Virus record (IMG/VR): IMGVR_UViG_3300024429_000021
Location: 1-39,491 of that record
Length of the DNA: 39,491 bases
DNA from: a virus
Direction: 5' to 3' (one strand)
Positions 31,533-39,391 of the stretch are shown in pieces (the first letter of the stretch is position 1; every line of letters begins with the position of its first letter). A program made the position numbers and the translations under genes. The notes beneath the pieces are model-generated. The model saw nothing but the letters and a program-made list of their open reading frames with translations. It made no database searches and was not told the DNA's origin.

Positions 31533-32845
31533 ACCCAGATAGTGGCTCCACTCGAACCGTTGAAGTAATCAGGGTCGGAACCATAGGCCTGGATAAGGAC
31601 TATCCGGGCAAGCAGGTCGTGCGTCTACGCGACCTTTCAGAACTCTACGAAGGCGCCTCGTTGCAGGGCATCAAGGCGGTCAAAGCGGTAATCGCCAAAT
31701 ACAAAAGGAAAGTCCGTAAGACCTATCAAGCACCTAGAGATGTAGGACTTATAGATCGAATGATGATGGATGCATTGAAAAATCCTGGGGCGAATGCTAC
31801 GGTAAAGAACCTTGCAAAGATGCAAAAAGCCGCGGAGTTGGTAGAGACAACCGTGGTCTATTACGATCCGACCAAGCTGGCCTACGCAATACCCGCGCTG
31901 CAGCGAGCCGTAGAAGACCTCTACGCTCGACTAAGGGGCAAGCGGCTTGCCGGGATCAATGTGGACGTGTGGGATCAGATCTCAGGAGCGTATCTTGGCC
32001 CCCGGAATACCGACCGGCACGGCACGTTGATTCTGCCTACGGACGAAACTTTCGTAGAGGTTTTGCAGTGGAAGCTTGCAGGCGGCGGGTACTCCGACTG
32101 CTTCAACGGTGAGCGCGCCGCAGGCATGCCCGGCCTGGCTTTCTACTTCCACTGCAATGAGGATGCAGGTTCAACTATCAAGAGCTTCCTCGGCGTTTCC
32201 GGCCAGCAGGCTTCCTTGCCGGATAGATGGGACTGGTACGATTCGGGGTTCTTTGCCCGCCCGGCGTTGAGGGTTCCGCAAGACGCCGAGCCTTTGCAGC
32301 TCGTAGGGACCGATCCTATAGGGCGGCGTAGCTTCCAGTTCCTGTGGTACTGTGCCGATCCAGGACAGCCTCGTCCCCTTTTCACTTACTCCGGGGACGC
32401 GTTTAATTTGCACATCACTGATAGCGGCGTGCTCGAAGGAACGCTCTTCGGACAGGTATCCGCACAAGGCTCGACCGCCCTGCAGGCCGGCACCTGGTAC
32501 CTGATCCAGATAAATACCGAGATGGTCGGAGGATGGAACCCTACAGGAGGCCCTCCCCCTTATGAAGGTGCTTACGAATACTATGTTACGATGCAGGTCT
32601 ATCTTGGCGGAATCCTGGAGTTGAACGCAGTGCCTGACGAGCCTTTGAGTCCTTCACTCGGATCGGGTATACCCGGAGCCGGCAATCTGGTTTCCTTTAC
32701 GGGCATGCCGGATGACGGGTTCGATGAGATAAGGCTCCTGAACAGGGAGCTGTATTCCTCAGAGATCGTGAACTACGCAACGTTCCTTAAAGCTGGCCGT
32801 GTGCCGGGCAAATCCCAGGGAGCATTGGGAACCCCTGGCTGGTAA
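31529..32845 (+). CDS. Tail fibre tip with LamG/ConA-like domain
   Basis: 438 residues. The N-terminus (about 1-150) is helical with VVRLRDLSELYEGASLQGIK and may bind the fibre base. Residues ~195-425 resemble a laminin G / concanavalin-like jelly roll: PGLAFYFHCNEDAGSTIKSF, RRSFQFLWYCADPG, GTWYLIQINTEMVGG, and the typical ending DGFDEIRLLNRELYSSEIVN. Such domains bind surface sugars, so this is the likely host-range determinant and last gene of the tail operon. Confidence 0.7.
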   Translation: MNPDSGSTRTVEVIRVGTIGLDKDYPGKQVVRLRDLSELYEGASLQGIKAVKAVIAKYKRKVRKTYQAPRDVGLIDRMMMDALKNPGANATVKNLAKMQKAAELVETTVVYYDPTKLAYAIPALQRAVEDLYARLRGKRLAGINVDVWDQISGAYLGPRNTDRHGTLILPTDETFVEVLQWKLAGGGYSDCFNGERAAGMPGLAFYFHCNEDAGSTIKSFLGVSGQQASLPDRWDWYDSGFFARPALRVPQDAEPLQLVGTDPIGRRSFQFLWYCADPGQPRPLFTYSGDAFNLHITDSGVLEGTLFGQVSAQGSTALQAGTWYLIQINTEMVGGWNPTGGPPPYEGAYEYYVTMQVYLGGILELNAVPDEPLSPSLGSGIPGAGNLVSFTGMPDDGFDEIRLLNRELYSSEIVNYATFLKAGRVPGKSQGALGTPGW

Positions 32846-32852
32846 AACAGCC

Positions 32853-32890
32853 GGTAGCCGTCAGCTGTAAGCTGTGAGCCGGAAGCCCCT
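32853..32890. repeat. Host-type AGCT palindromic intergenic repeat
   Basis: The run GCCGTCAGCTGTAAGCTGTG matches, in inverse orientation, the run at about 35990-36030 in the host flank (CAGCTTACAGCTCACGGC). It marks the boundary between the tail operon and the exported-protein cassette. Confidence 0.5.
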
Positions 32891-32901
32891 GACGGCAAAA
32901 C

Positions 32902-32928
32902 TTGACAGATTCAGAATCGGCCTATAAT
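32902..32928 (+). promoter_or_regulatory. Promoter of the exported-protein cassette
   Basis: TTGACA (32902-32907), 15-base spacer, TATAAT (32923-32928): perfect hexamers with a short spacer. It would let the cassette be expressed from the repressed prophage. Confidence 0.6.
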
Positions 32929-32945
32929 TGAAATATGATTATGAA

Positions 32946-33000
32946 CACGCCCTTCGGGGTCCCCGCAAAGACGCTTCCAGCGGATTTGTGGGGTGATTAA
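32946..33000 (+). other. Leader with imperfect hairpin
   Basis: CCCCGCAAA (about 32961) and TTTGTGGGG (about 32985) form an imperfect inverted repeat ahead of the GTG at 33013. A 21-codon reading frame (ATG 32935 to TAA 33000) also covers it. It could be a leader peptide or a structured 5' region. Confidence 0.3.
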
Positions 33001-33012
33001 AAAGGAGGAACT

Positions 33013-33660
33013 GTGAAAAAAGTCCTTGTTATACTACTCTTTGCCGCACTATGCCTTTCCGCAGCGCCCGTGCTGATCGAGGCGTATCAGGAAGGAACGA
33101 TTACGATCCCTGAGGGAGACCATGATACGGTTACGCTGGTTGAGCTGTCGTTCTCTGTGGATACTTCGTGTTACGTACAGTTCACGGCGGGAGGATTAAC
33201 CAGTTTCCAAACAAAGATGTTGCTGGAATTAGATGGTAATTACCTATTTCCCGCAGCGATCGTACAGGGGAGTACAACCCTATCAGCCCTTGTTGTTTAT
33301 ACCTGCCTGATTACTCCGGGGGAACATACCGTTCGTTTTAATGGAATTACCCTTATACCAGGCCCTTCCACTTTTTATAACGCTTACCTGCAAGCGCTCA
33401 TCTTTTTGCCGGATGCGGGAAGCGCTGTGGCCGAGCCGCCGGGTGGAGCTGTAGAGCCGGGGGGAGGTGCCCTGAGAAGCGTCATCAGCAAAGGCCCCTA
33501 CGTTAACGTGCAAGGGGCAACCGAACTTGTGGACACCTCTGGACGGGCAATTGAAGGCGCTATTGAGGACGACAAGGTGTTCATATCCACCCTGCCGCAA
33601 GGCACGTACTTCGCCCGGGACGGGAAGCGGACAGTTGTGAAAGTGGTGGTGGTGGAATGA
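33013..33660 (+). CDS. Exported beta-rich protein with sorting-domain-like C-terminus
   Basis: 215 residues from a GTG with AAGGAGG. A signal peptide (KKVLVILLFAALCLSAAPVL) precedes a beta-sandwich-like region, then a Pro/Gly linker near 137-150. The C-terminal ~45 residues (TELVDTSGRAIEGAIEDDKV ... LPQGTYFARDGKRTVVKVVV) resemble type IX secretion C-terminal sorting domains, which end in a GVYFVR...KVVVV motif. If so, it is placed on the host cell surface. It is the first gene of a cargo cassette carried at the phage end; adhesion or receptor masking are possible roles. Confidence 0.6.
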   Translation: MKKVLVILLFAALCLSAAPVLIEAYQEGTITIPEGDHDTVTLVELSFSVDTSCYVQFTAGGLTSFQTKMLLELDGNYLFPAAIVQGSTTLSALVVYTCLITPGEHTVRFNGITLIPGPSTFYNAYLQALIFLPDAGSAVAEPPGGAVEPGGGALRSVISKGPYVNVQGATELVDTSGRAIEGAIEDDKVFISTLPQGTYFARDGKRTVVKVVVVE

Positions 33661-33980
33661 AGAAAATAGTCTGGTGTTTGCTGGCGGGGATGATAATCCT
33701 GCCGGGTTGTGGGGTGAAAGAAAGGGAACGGCATGAATACGCATATGTAATCCAAGAGGCATACCAAGACGCAGGACTTAATATCAGGGTAGAAGCAACC
33801 GGGTATAAAGCAACGGTTTTCGAGATAACAGGAACTTCGTTCGTGCTTATCATTATAGCTTCGGGCTGTCGTAAAGACCCTGAAGAATACTTTGATCTGG
33901 AGCGAATGCGGACGTTGGGATTTACCAAGATCATAGGTCGGGATCGAAAAGGGCGAGTTCACCTTGTAGTGGAATTGTGA
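33657..33980 (+). CDS. Small lipoprotein with shared C-terminal domain
   Basis: 107 residues overlapping the previous gene by ATGA. Lipobox LPGC with Cys18. Residues ~41-107 (NIRVEATGYKATVFEITG ... DPEEYFDLERMRTLGFTKII) have the same pattern as the C-terminus of the next lipoprotein: a V-x-G-x-A-T strand, a DP[E/D]-F turn, a helix and GF-K-I. It is probably a periplasmic or outer-membrane lipoprotein. Function unknown. Confidence 0.6.
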   Translation: MKKIVWCLLAGMIILPGCGVKERERHEYAYVIQEAYQDAGLNIRVEATGYKATVFEITGTSFVLIIIASGCRKDPEEYFDLERMRTLGFTKIIGRDRKGRVHLVVEL

Positions 33981-33994
33981 GTTAAGGGGGAGCA

Positions 33995-34747
33995 ATGAAG
34001 AAGCTGATTCTGTGCTCTCTCACCCTGGCCCTTCTTGCCGGGTGCATAAGTGATTATGAGATGGGGGTCAAAGCATGGGAGGAACACGACTATAAAGAGG
34101 CCCAGGAATGGCTCTCAAGGGTTGAAGCCGAGGACTCGCAATACGACAGCGCGCAGATCCTGCTTAAACAGCTGCCGGACACAGCTTGTGCATACTATCT
34201 CGTTCAAGCAAAAGAAAAACTTGAAGCAGAAGAATTTGATGATGCCCTAGAGGCCTGCGAAGAGGCGCTTGAGTTCAAACCTAAGGATGCAGGAGCTGGG
34301 AAGCTGCAAAAGAAGATCCGTGCGGCAGCCTCTTTGTACTGGATAGCCGAGGCCCGAACACAACTCAAGGATGAAGAATTCACGGCGGCTTCCGGGGCCT
34401 GCAACAAGGCGCTTTATTACAACCCCGACTCCAGGACGGCCAAGAGTCTGCAAAAGACCATTAAGGCGAAAGAGGCAAAGAAACGCGAGGCAGAACTGCT
34501 GGCTGCGCGCAAACAGTTCGCAAAAGACCTTGAGTATAAGTTACTTGACGAGGATTATAATGCCACCGTTACTACGCACGGCCAATCTGCGACAACTTTA
34601 AAGTTAGAATGGATACTAGCGACAAAGGTTGATGCCCACGAATTTACTAAAGACCCTGATTTCTTCAAAAAGCTCCGAGAATTGGGCTTCAAGAAGTTCA
34701 TCCTTACGGATGGCTATTACGAAACCTGGTACTGGGATCTGAATTAG
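33995..34747 (+). CDS. TPR lipoprotein with shared C-terminal domain
   Basis: 250 residues; lipobox LLAGC with Cys17. Residues ~22-155 hold three TPR-like units. Two are nearly alike (AKEKLEAEEFDDALEACEEA and ARTQLKDEEFTAASGACNKA). Residues ~188-249 repeat the fold pattern of the neighbouring small lipoprotein (ATTLKLEWIL ... DPDFFKKLRELGFKKFIL). The TPRs suggest a scaffolding role at the envelope. The three exported proteins form one cassette and may alter the lysogen's surface. Confidence 0.65.
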   Translation: MKKLILCSLTLALLAGCISDYEMGVKAWEEHDYKEAQEWLSRVEAEDSQYDSAQILLKQLPDTACAYYLVQAKEKLEAEEFDDALEACEEALEFKPKDAGAGKLQKKIRAAASLYWIAEARTQLKDEEFTAASGACNKALYYNPDSRTAKSLQKTIKAKEAKKREAELLAARKQFAKDLEYKLLDEDYNATVTTHGQSATTLKLEWILATKVDAHEFTKDPDFFKKLRELGFKKFILTDGYYETWYWDLN

Positions 34748-34749
34748 CC

Positions 34750-34898
34750 CCAAACAAAACTACAGCCACCCACACCTAATCCACCCGCGCACACACTCAA
34801 ACAAAACTACAGCAAACCCCAAAACCAGTGCACAAAACTACCCTCAAAATGCATAGTGTTCACCCCTCCCCGGGGGTCAATTTGCATAGTCGCCGACA
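34750..34898. other. Right end of the prophage: clustered terminal repeats
   Basis: Read leftward from 34898 the sequence begins TGTCGGCGACTATGCAAATT. ACTATGCAAATTGA recurs as ACTATGCATTTTGA 33 bases inward. Three copies of a GTAGTTTTGT unit follow (plus-strand ACAAAACTAC at 34754, 34801 and 34832). TG at the tip and arrays of short transposase sites are features of Mu-like and IS21-like ends. The left end should show related repeats. An alternative tip near 34853 is possible. Confidence 0.55.
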
Positions 34899-35912
34899 TG
34901 CTTGTGTGTCGATTTGCCATGCACTGTAAAGATTCGGGTCCGGTATAGCAGTTATCTCAATGTTATACGCCTTCAACTCTTCAGGCGCAGTGACAATGAT
35001 TTCTTCCACGTCGCTTTTCGTAAAGTTATTCTCAACGAAAAACCTTAACGCTGGGCTTGCCTTACGAGGATCATAATCCTTGTTTCCTACCCATCGTATA
35101 CATTCTCTTAGAATACCTGTAACCTCATCGTAAGTATGTTCGAAAAGGAATAACTTAGCTTTTTTCTCCCTATATGATTTTAAAAATTCAACACAAGCTT
35201 CTTTTTGTTCCTTACCTTCCACCCCTAACAATCTGAGAATAAATCTCGTATCGAGATACAAACCTACATTCCTTAGATCACCAGTGTATTGAACAAATCT
35301 TTCATAGATCAAAGCACTCGCCAAAACATGACCGATCGCAATGTCAACAATGAATGCGAAGGCAAACAGGTCGTTAACTTGAGTATGTTTTATGAAGCTG
35401 TAAATAAGGTATTTTTTTCTTGCTATATGCGTTACTTTGGGTAATTCTTCAACACCCTCGGCTGCAAAAAGTATTTCGATATCATGTTCTTTCAGAAATG
35501 TATGAAAAAGGTCCTCTGCCTCTTCCGTTGTCATATTCTCTTGGTGCTTCTCTTTACAGAAAGTAATCAATTTTTCTATGATTGAAACCTGTCTCTTTTC
35601 TTGTATTTCTGAACTTTTAGAGAAATCGTACTTGCGTGCCTTTACAGGTACTGGTACAAACATATCTTCATCTAATTTAACAATACCTTTTTTTCTCGCC
35701 CTTGTTAAAATAGCTTTCAATGCGTAAGGTGGTATCAGTAAATCATATTCTGCTTCAAAATCTTTGCCCAACTGATTAATATCGATTATCCTTTCATAAC
35801 CTTTCTGAATAATTAATGTAGCTAGAAACGGAATAAATACTTCAATATAGTCTTTCTGAAGATGATCTAGGTTAACCTTCAATATAGCAAGGCTGAGCAC
35901 AGCTTTATCCAT
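34860..35912 (-). pseudogene. PIN-like nuclease-family gene, 3' end apparently cut by the prophage
   Basis: 350 codons, AT-rich. An N-terminal winged-helix-like part (IPPYALKAILTRARKKGIVK, about 60-79) leads to a PIN-like core from residue ~216 (VGLYLDTRFILRLLG with Asp221; LFLFEHTYDEVTGIL; SDVEEIIVTA). It reads normally to about WQID and then turns into 15-20 unrelated residues at the expected prophage tip. The family seems to run further, so the end is probably lost; the remainder should lie left of the prophage. PIN proteins are RNases, often in toxin or defence systems. The promoter and ribosome site (AGGAGG) are intact. Confidence 0.55.
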
Positions 35913-35946
35913 AATTTCCTCCTCTTAAACTTCTTGGTTTGGCACA

Positions 35947-35975
35947 ATAATAGGCTGAAAGACACCCCTTGTCAA
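35947..35975 (-). promoter_or_regulatory. Promoter of the PIN-like gene
   Basis: Minus strand TTGACA (35975-35970), 17-base spacer, TATTAT (35952-35947), 34 bases ahead of the start codon. Strong match to the sigma-70 consensus. Confidence 0.75.
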
Positions 35976-35984
35976 CCCCCCCTA

Positions 35985-36080
35985 GGAGCTCACGGCAAAC
36001 AGCTTACAGCTCACGGCCGACAGCTATCAGCCTCCTTAACTTTGAAATTTGCATTTTGCATTTTGATATTTGCAATCGCG
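35985..36080. repeat. Host intergenic repeats between the PIN-like and propeller genes
   Basis: AGCT-type palindromes (about 35990-36030) match 32853-32890 in inverse orientation. A TTTGCATTTTGCATTTTGA run (about 36045-36070) resembles 6745-6780. No gene is seen in this 210-base gap. Confidence 0.45.
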
Positions 36081-36123
36081 ACGCAGTCGCGCCCCTGTCC
36101 AGCTTTTGTCCTATCCGTTTACC

Positions 36124-37179
36124 TCATTTCCTGGCATCAACAAAGGAGATTCTTCTCAGCCTGGTATTTACCGGGGCAATCTGTTCGGTCCACGTGTCGC
36201 CGCCGTCCGAGGTATGTAGAATGACGCCTTTCTGGTCTTTAACCCAGGCGGTGCCGACAACCCAGGCTCTCTGGCCGTCCATCGCACTTACTCCCATCAG
36301 GTAGTATCCGTACACGGGAGGCGTCTGTTTGGTCCAGTTGACGCCGCCGTCCGTAGTGTAGTAGATGCCGTCATTGTCTGTAACGAACCAGATTGTATCA
36401 AGGTCGACCGCACAAACTCCATTTGCATCGTAAAGCCCCATAACCGGCTGATGGTTAGTCCAGCTTATCCCGCCGTCTGTAGTCAGGAGGAACGAATAAT
36501 CACCACCCGCAGCCCAGGCAGTGGAGCTGTCAACCGCGCTGATATCAATAAGATGGTTCGTAGGTACGTCTTCTGCCGAACCCTTCCTGACCCACGTGTC
36601 GCCGCCGTCCGAGGTTCGCAGTATGGTGGCAAAGGCATCAGAACCTTTTCCCACTGCCCAGACGTTCCTTGAGTCAACGGCATACACCACCTGCAATTCC
36701 GCATCCGGAGCCATGCCCTTGGCCTGGCGTATCCACGTTTTACCACCGTCGGTAGTATGAAGTATCGTACCTTGCATTCCTACGACCCATGCGGTGTGCT
36801 TGTCATGAGCGCTTACGCCGAGAAATTCAACATCCGGAATTTGCTGAGCCGACCCTTGCCTGACCCAGTTCTCGCCTCCGTCTTCGGTGCGCAATATCAC
36901 ACCGTATCCGTCACAGTTCGCTCCCACTACCCAGACTTTGTGCGCATCAATTGCGCTTGCGTCGTAAAGATTCACCGCAGGTATGTCCTGAGCCGAACCC
37001 TGCCTGACCCAGTTCTCACCGGCATCTATCGTGTTAAGAATGGCGCCGTAACCGTCAACTGAGTCACCCACTGCCCAACCGGTGGGGTTCTCGGGGTGTC
37101 GACCGTCACAGCCGTTGATCACGAGAACAATTCCGGCGAGAACAGTAATGCACAGCATCACTTTGTGAAGATTCTTCAT
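36124..37179 (-). CDS. Seven-bladed Ycf48/BNR-type beta-propeller lipoprotein
   Basis: 351 residues with a GGAGG site. The lipobox VINGC places the lipidated Cys at 24. Seven repeats of about 45 residues follow, each with an Asp-box-like DGG-x-x-W element (for example TEDGGENWVRQGSAQ, TTDGGKTWIRQ, TSDGGDTWVRK, TTDGGVNWTKQ) and an AVWVVG-type strand. Ycf48 itself is a photosystem assembly factor, but bacterial relatives are general extracytoplasmic propellers of unknown role. It is a host gene flanking the prophage. Confidence 0.85.
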   Translation of the reverse strand: MKNLHKVMLCITVLAGIVLVINGCDGRHPENPTGWAVGDSVDGYGAILNTIDAGENWVRQGSAQDIPAVNLYDASAIDAHKVWVVGANCDGYGVILRTEDGGENWVRQGSAQQIPDVEFLGVSAHDKHTAWVVGMQGTILHTTDGGKTWIRQAKGMAPDAELQVVYAVDSRNVWAVGKGSDAFATILRTSDGGDTWVRKGSAEDVPTNHLIDISAVDSSTAWAAGGDYSFLLTTDGGISWTNHQPVMGLYDANGVCAVDLDTIWFVTDNDGIYYTTDGGVNWTKQTPPVYGYYLMGVSAMDGQRAWVVGTAWVKDQKGVILHTSDGGDTWTEQIAPVNTRLRRISFVDARK

Positions 37180-37217
37180 AGTATCCTCCGTGGTTTAGTG
37201 ATTGATTAGTTTATAGG

Positions 37218-37245
37218 ATTTAACGCAGATATGGAGAATTGTCAA
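37218..37245 (-). promoter_or_regulatory. Promoter of the propeller lipoprotein
   Basis: Minus strand TTGACA (37245-37240), 16-base spacer, TTAAAT (37223-37218); upstream of the lipoprotein start by about 40 bases. Confidence 0.5.
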
Positions 37246-37261
37246 GACCCTTGTGCGTCCC

Positions 37262-37535
37262 CCTTATTAAAGGGATTACCCCCCCTCTCCCCGTGGTAGA
37301 GGGTTGGGGTGAGGGATACAGTTCCCCCTCCCTTTGTGGAGGGGGATTAAGGGGGAGGGGATTACGTCTCCCTTACTGAAGGGGGAACTAAAGGGGGATT
37401 GTGCTCACCCCTCCCTTGGTTGGAGGGTTTATCCCTTAATTTCCCCTCCCCTTGTGGGAGGGGATTAAGGGGAGGGGGAAAGCTTCCTACCATACTATCT
37501 CCCCCTTGATGGGGGAGAATAAAAGAGGGGGTGAA
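37262..37535. repeat. Palindromic C/G-run repeat array
   Basis: A 270-base gap filled with short C-run/G-run hairpins such as CCCCCTCC-CTTTGT-GGAGGGGG. It includes an 85-base unit (37317-37401) that recurs at 37888. It looks like a REP-type host repeat; no gene is seen. Confidence 0.75.
37317..37401. repeat. 85-bp direct repeat, copy 1
   Basis: Identical by eye over 85 bases to 37888-37972. It contains two hairpin-forming C-run/G-run blocks. Confidence 0.85.
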
Positions 37536-37592
37536 AAAAACCGATTCCTCAGGTTTCAATGGCGTTCGTCACGAACACCGCTAAACTTAGCT

Positions 37593-37844
37593 ATGACATC
37601 CCTATCACCTGACCAGTGCCACCAGGCACTAACATCCTCGCAAAGGCTCGTGCTGGATTCATTCGAGTACAGCTGGGACGTTTTAACGATAAAAGACATA
37701 CGCAAGGAAACGAAAGAGAAGATCTCGGTCAAGACCATCCGCCGCGCCCTGGCAAAACTTTGCGACATGGGACTCGTGGAGCGTCTAAAAGCCGAGAAGA
37801 AGGGCAGAGGCTACTCCAACCTCTATAAACTGGCAGAGGAGTAA
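37593..37844 (+). CDS. Small winged-helix protein between direct repeats
   Basis: 83 residues from the ATG at 37593; no strong ribosome site. LTSSQRLVLDSFEYS, then IKDIRKETKEKISVKTIRRA and CDMGLVERLKAEKKGRGYSN form a winged helix of MarR/LexA-like type with a basic wing. A longer in-frame upstream extension runs through repeat DNA and is unlikely to be coding. It may be a regulator captured between repeats, or a relic; the same product could be a replication or transposon accessory protein. Confidence 0.5.
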   Translation: MTSLSPDQCHQALTSSQRLVLDSFEYSWDVLTIKDIRKETKEKISVKTIRRALAKLCDMGLVERLKAEKKGRGYSNLYKLAEE

Positions 37845-37887
37845 GGAACTCCCCTCTCTCATTGGTAGAGGGGCTGGGGGTGAGGGC

Positions 37888-37972
37888 TACAGTTCCCCCT
37901 CCCTTTGTGGAGGGGGATTAAGGGGGAGGGGATTACGTCTCCCTTACTGAAGGGGGAACTAAAGGGGGATTG
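37888..37972. repeat. 85-bp direct repeat, copy 2
   Basis: Second copy of the 37317-37401 unit, in the same orientation; together they bracket the winged-helix ORF at a distance of 571 bases. Confidence 0.85.
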
Positions 37973-38079
37973 AGCTTCCCTGCGATCTTTTTGACCGAAG
38001 GGCAAAAAGGAGCATTAACTCCGTGGGGTGCCTGTGCCCCGTAGGGGTATCAAGTGATTTGGGAGATTAGAGAAGGAAG

Positions 38080-38529
38080 TTAAGGAGATTGGGGAGGTTG
38101 AACCTCGATATTGAACCGCCTTTTGATTTCTTTAGCAAGCCAAACGAAATACTCCCCGTATCTAGACGCTTTCTTCTGTTCCTCTTGTATGTGTCCCCTT
38201 AGTTTCTCGTATAGTTGAACTACCCGGTATCCAGAAATCGAGTCGAAAACCCATATAGGCAACAGTTTCTTTTTAACCATTAGACCCCAAAAATGGAAAA
38301 AAGCTATTACCATGGAAGCATCGTGACGATTAATATTACTTGGTTCTGCTTCATATATTCTTTTCCTGTGCTTTTTCGCTTCGGTAGTATCGCCTTGCTG
38401 AAAGTATTTAATTACAGCATCTAGTTTGTAGAGTCTACGCTGAGGTAATACACCAAAAAGAAAAGTTAACAGTGCGGCAATACTTGAAGCAATGACTGCT
38501 AATGAAAGAATAACCTCCAAAGGTGTCAT
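38080..38529 (-). CDS. DUF4760-like membrane protein
   Basis: 149 residues, AT-rich. One N-terminal membrane helix (about 5-27, VILSLAVIASSIAALLTFLF), then a cytoplasmic helical domain (MVIAFFHFWGLMVKKKLLPI, WVFDSISGYRVVQLYEKLRG, YGEYFVWLAKEIKRRF) like DUF4760 proteins. These recur beside defence genes. The start lies 1 base after the HEPN gene stop, so the two form an operon; it may be the membrane partner of the HEPN protein. Confidence 0.6.
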   Translation of the reverse strand: MTPLEVILSLAVIASSIAALLTFLFGVLPQRRLYKLDAVIKYFQQGDTTEAKKHRKRIYEAEPSNINRHDASMVIAFFHFWGLMVKKKLLPIWVFDSISGYRVVQLYEKLRGHIQEEQKKASRYGEYFVWLAKEIKRRFNIEVQPPQSP

Positions 38530-38530
38530 G

Positions 38531-39391
38531 TCATGTTTCCTCCTGTCGGTTTGATAAATTATCTACAAGGTGTCTATTCAGAAACACCTTAAGTACATGA
38601 TTTACAAGCCGTTCAAAGAAATGTGGATGCGGTATAAATCCCTTTTCACTCCATTGTTTTTCCCCTGTTCTCATCCAATCAGCATGAAGTATCTCACAAT
38701 TTTGAATTGGAGTATCATACACATATGGTGGAAATGGCTCACCTCTGTGTAAAGTTCTAGAGCGTTGAGAATAAATCCTTTTAAGTAACTTCCTAAGGAC
38801 CTCCGGTGTGACTTTACAATAGTCAGGGCTTTTCGACTCGTTCCAAAAACTTTCTTCGATATGGTCTATAATAAAATTAACAAACCTTGTCGTCGCCAAA
38901 CCGTACTGTTTTAATCTATTTGTGAGATAAGCTCTTAACTCCTCTTTAAGTTCATCCTTCTCAATGCTCTCAATCAATTCATCTAATCTCTCATCAAGAT
39001 CGGCAAGAGAGAGTTCTGTAACATCAAAGTGTTTACTCAAAGTCTCAATTGCTGTAACTAGATTCAAATAGGCTACATCCGGACTGTTTTCAATAATATC
39101 CAAGGCTCGTCGGTACTGGTCTACTGCTAGTATATAGTCTAAGTGATAAGCCGGATCCAATGTTTCGATTTTTTTCAAAAAATTTTGTAATTCGGAAAGA
39201 AGGTTTTCACCAGCTACAGCATCAATATCAATCCAACTATCTTTGAAGCTAAGACGTTTAGGTTCGTCGTTCAACCGAACAACCGGGCCTAGCTTGAACC
39301 TCTTCCTAAAACACAATGAAGCTATACTCAAGAGTTCTTGAGCTGCACCGCCAGGAAAGTAATAACTACATTCAACATTGAAGTGCAACAT
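38531..39391 (-). CDS. ApeA-like HEPN protein, 5' end replaced by IS30 end
   Basis: 286 residues, AT-rich. The C-terminal half is a HEPN-type helical domain with the RNase motif R-x4-H at Arg210-His215 (IYSQRSRTLHRGEPF). HEPN RNases of ApeA type act in abortive infection. The first ~12 residues (MLHFNVECSYYF) are encoded by the probable terminal repeat of an IS30-family element whose gene ends inside this ORF. The native N-terminal region is therefore probably lost and the present start is accidental. The catalytic part looks intact. Confidence 0.6.
   Translation of the reverse strand: MLHFNVECSYYFPGGAAQELLSIASLCFRKRFKLGPVVRLNDEPKRLSFKDSWIDIDAVAGENLLSELQNFLKKIETLDPAYHLDYILAVDQYRRALDIIENSPDVAYLNLVTAIETLSKHFDVTELSLADLDERLDELIESIEKDELKEELRAYLTNRLKQYGLATTRFVNFIIDHIEESFWNESKSPDYCKVTPEVLRKLLKRIYSQRSRTLHRGEPFPPYVYDTPIQNCEILHADWMRTGEKQWSEKGFIPHPHFFERLVNHVLKVFLNRHLVDNLSNRQEET

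Larger units (their letters stand above)
1..34898. mobile_element. Mu-like transposable prophage (right-hand part; left end outside window)
   Basis: Seen: a DD35E transposase, an AAA partner protein, a Gam-like protein, a DUF935 portal, a gpF-like head protein, an I-like protease/scaffold, gp36-gp47-like tail genes and a tail chaperone frameshift. Together these are the signature of Mu-type phages. The right boundary at 34898 is inferred from a CA-ending terminus, clustered repeats, the end of phage-oriented genes and an apparently interrupted host gene. The left end lies beyond base 1. No large terminase or endolysin is recognisable in the window. Confidence 0.85.

Noticed and set aside
37262-37535. 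Possible CRISPR array
   Set aside because: The units are irregular palindromes without constant-length spacers or cas genes; they fit REP-like repeats instead.
37452-37592. Upstream extension of the winged-helix ORF
   Set aside because: It is in frame but translates repeat DNA; the ATG at 37593 gives a compact domain of normal size.
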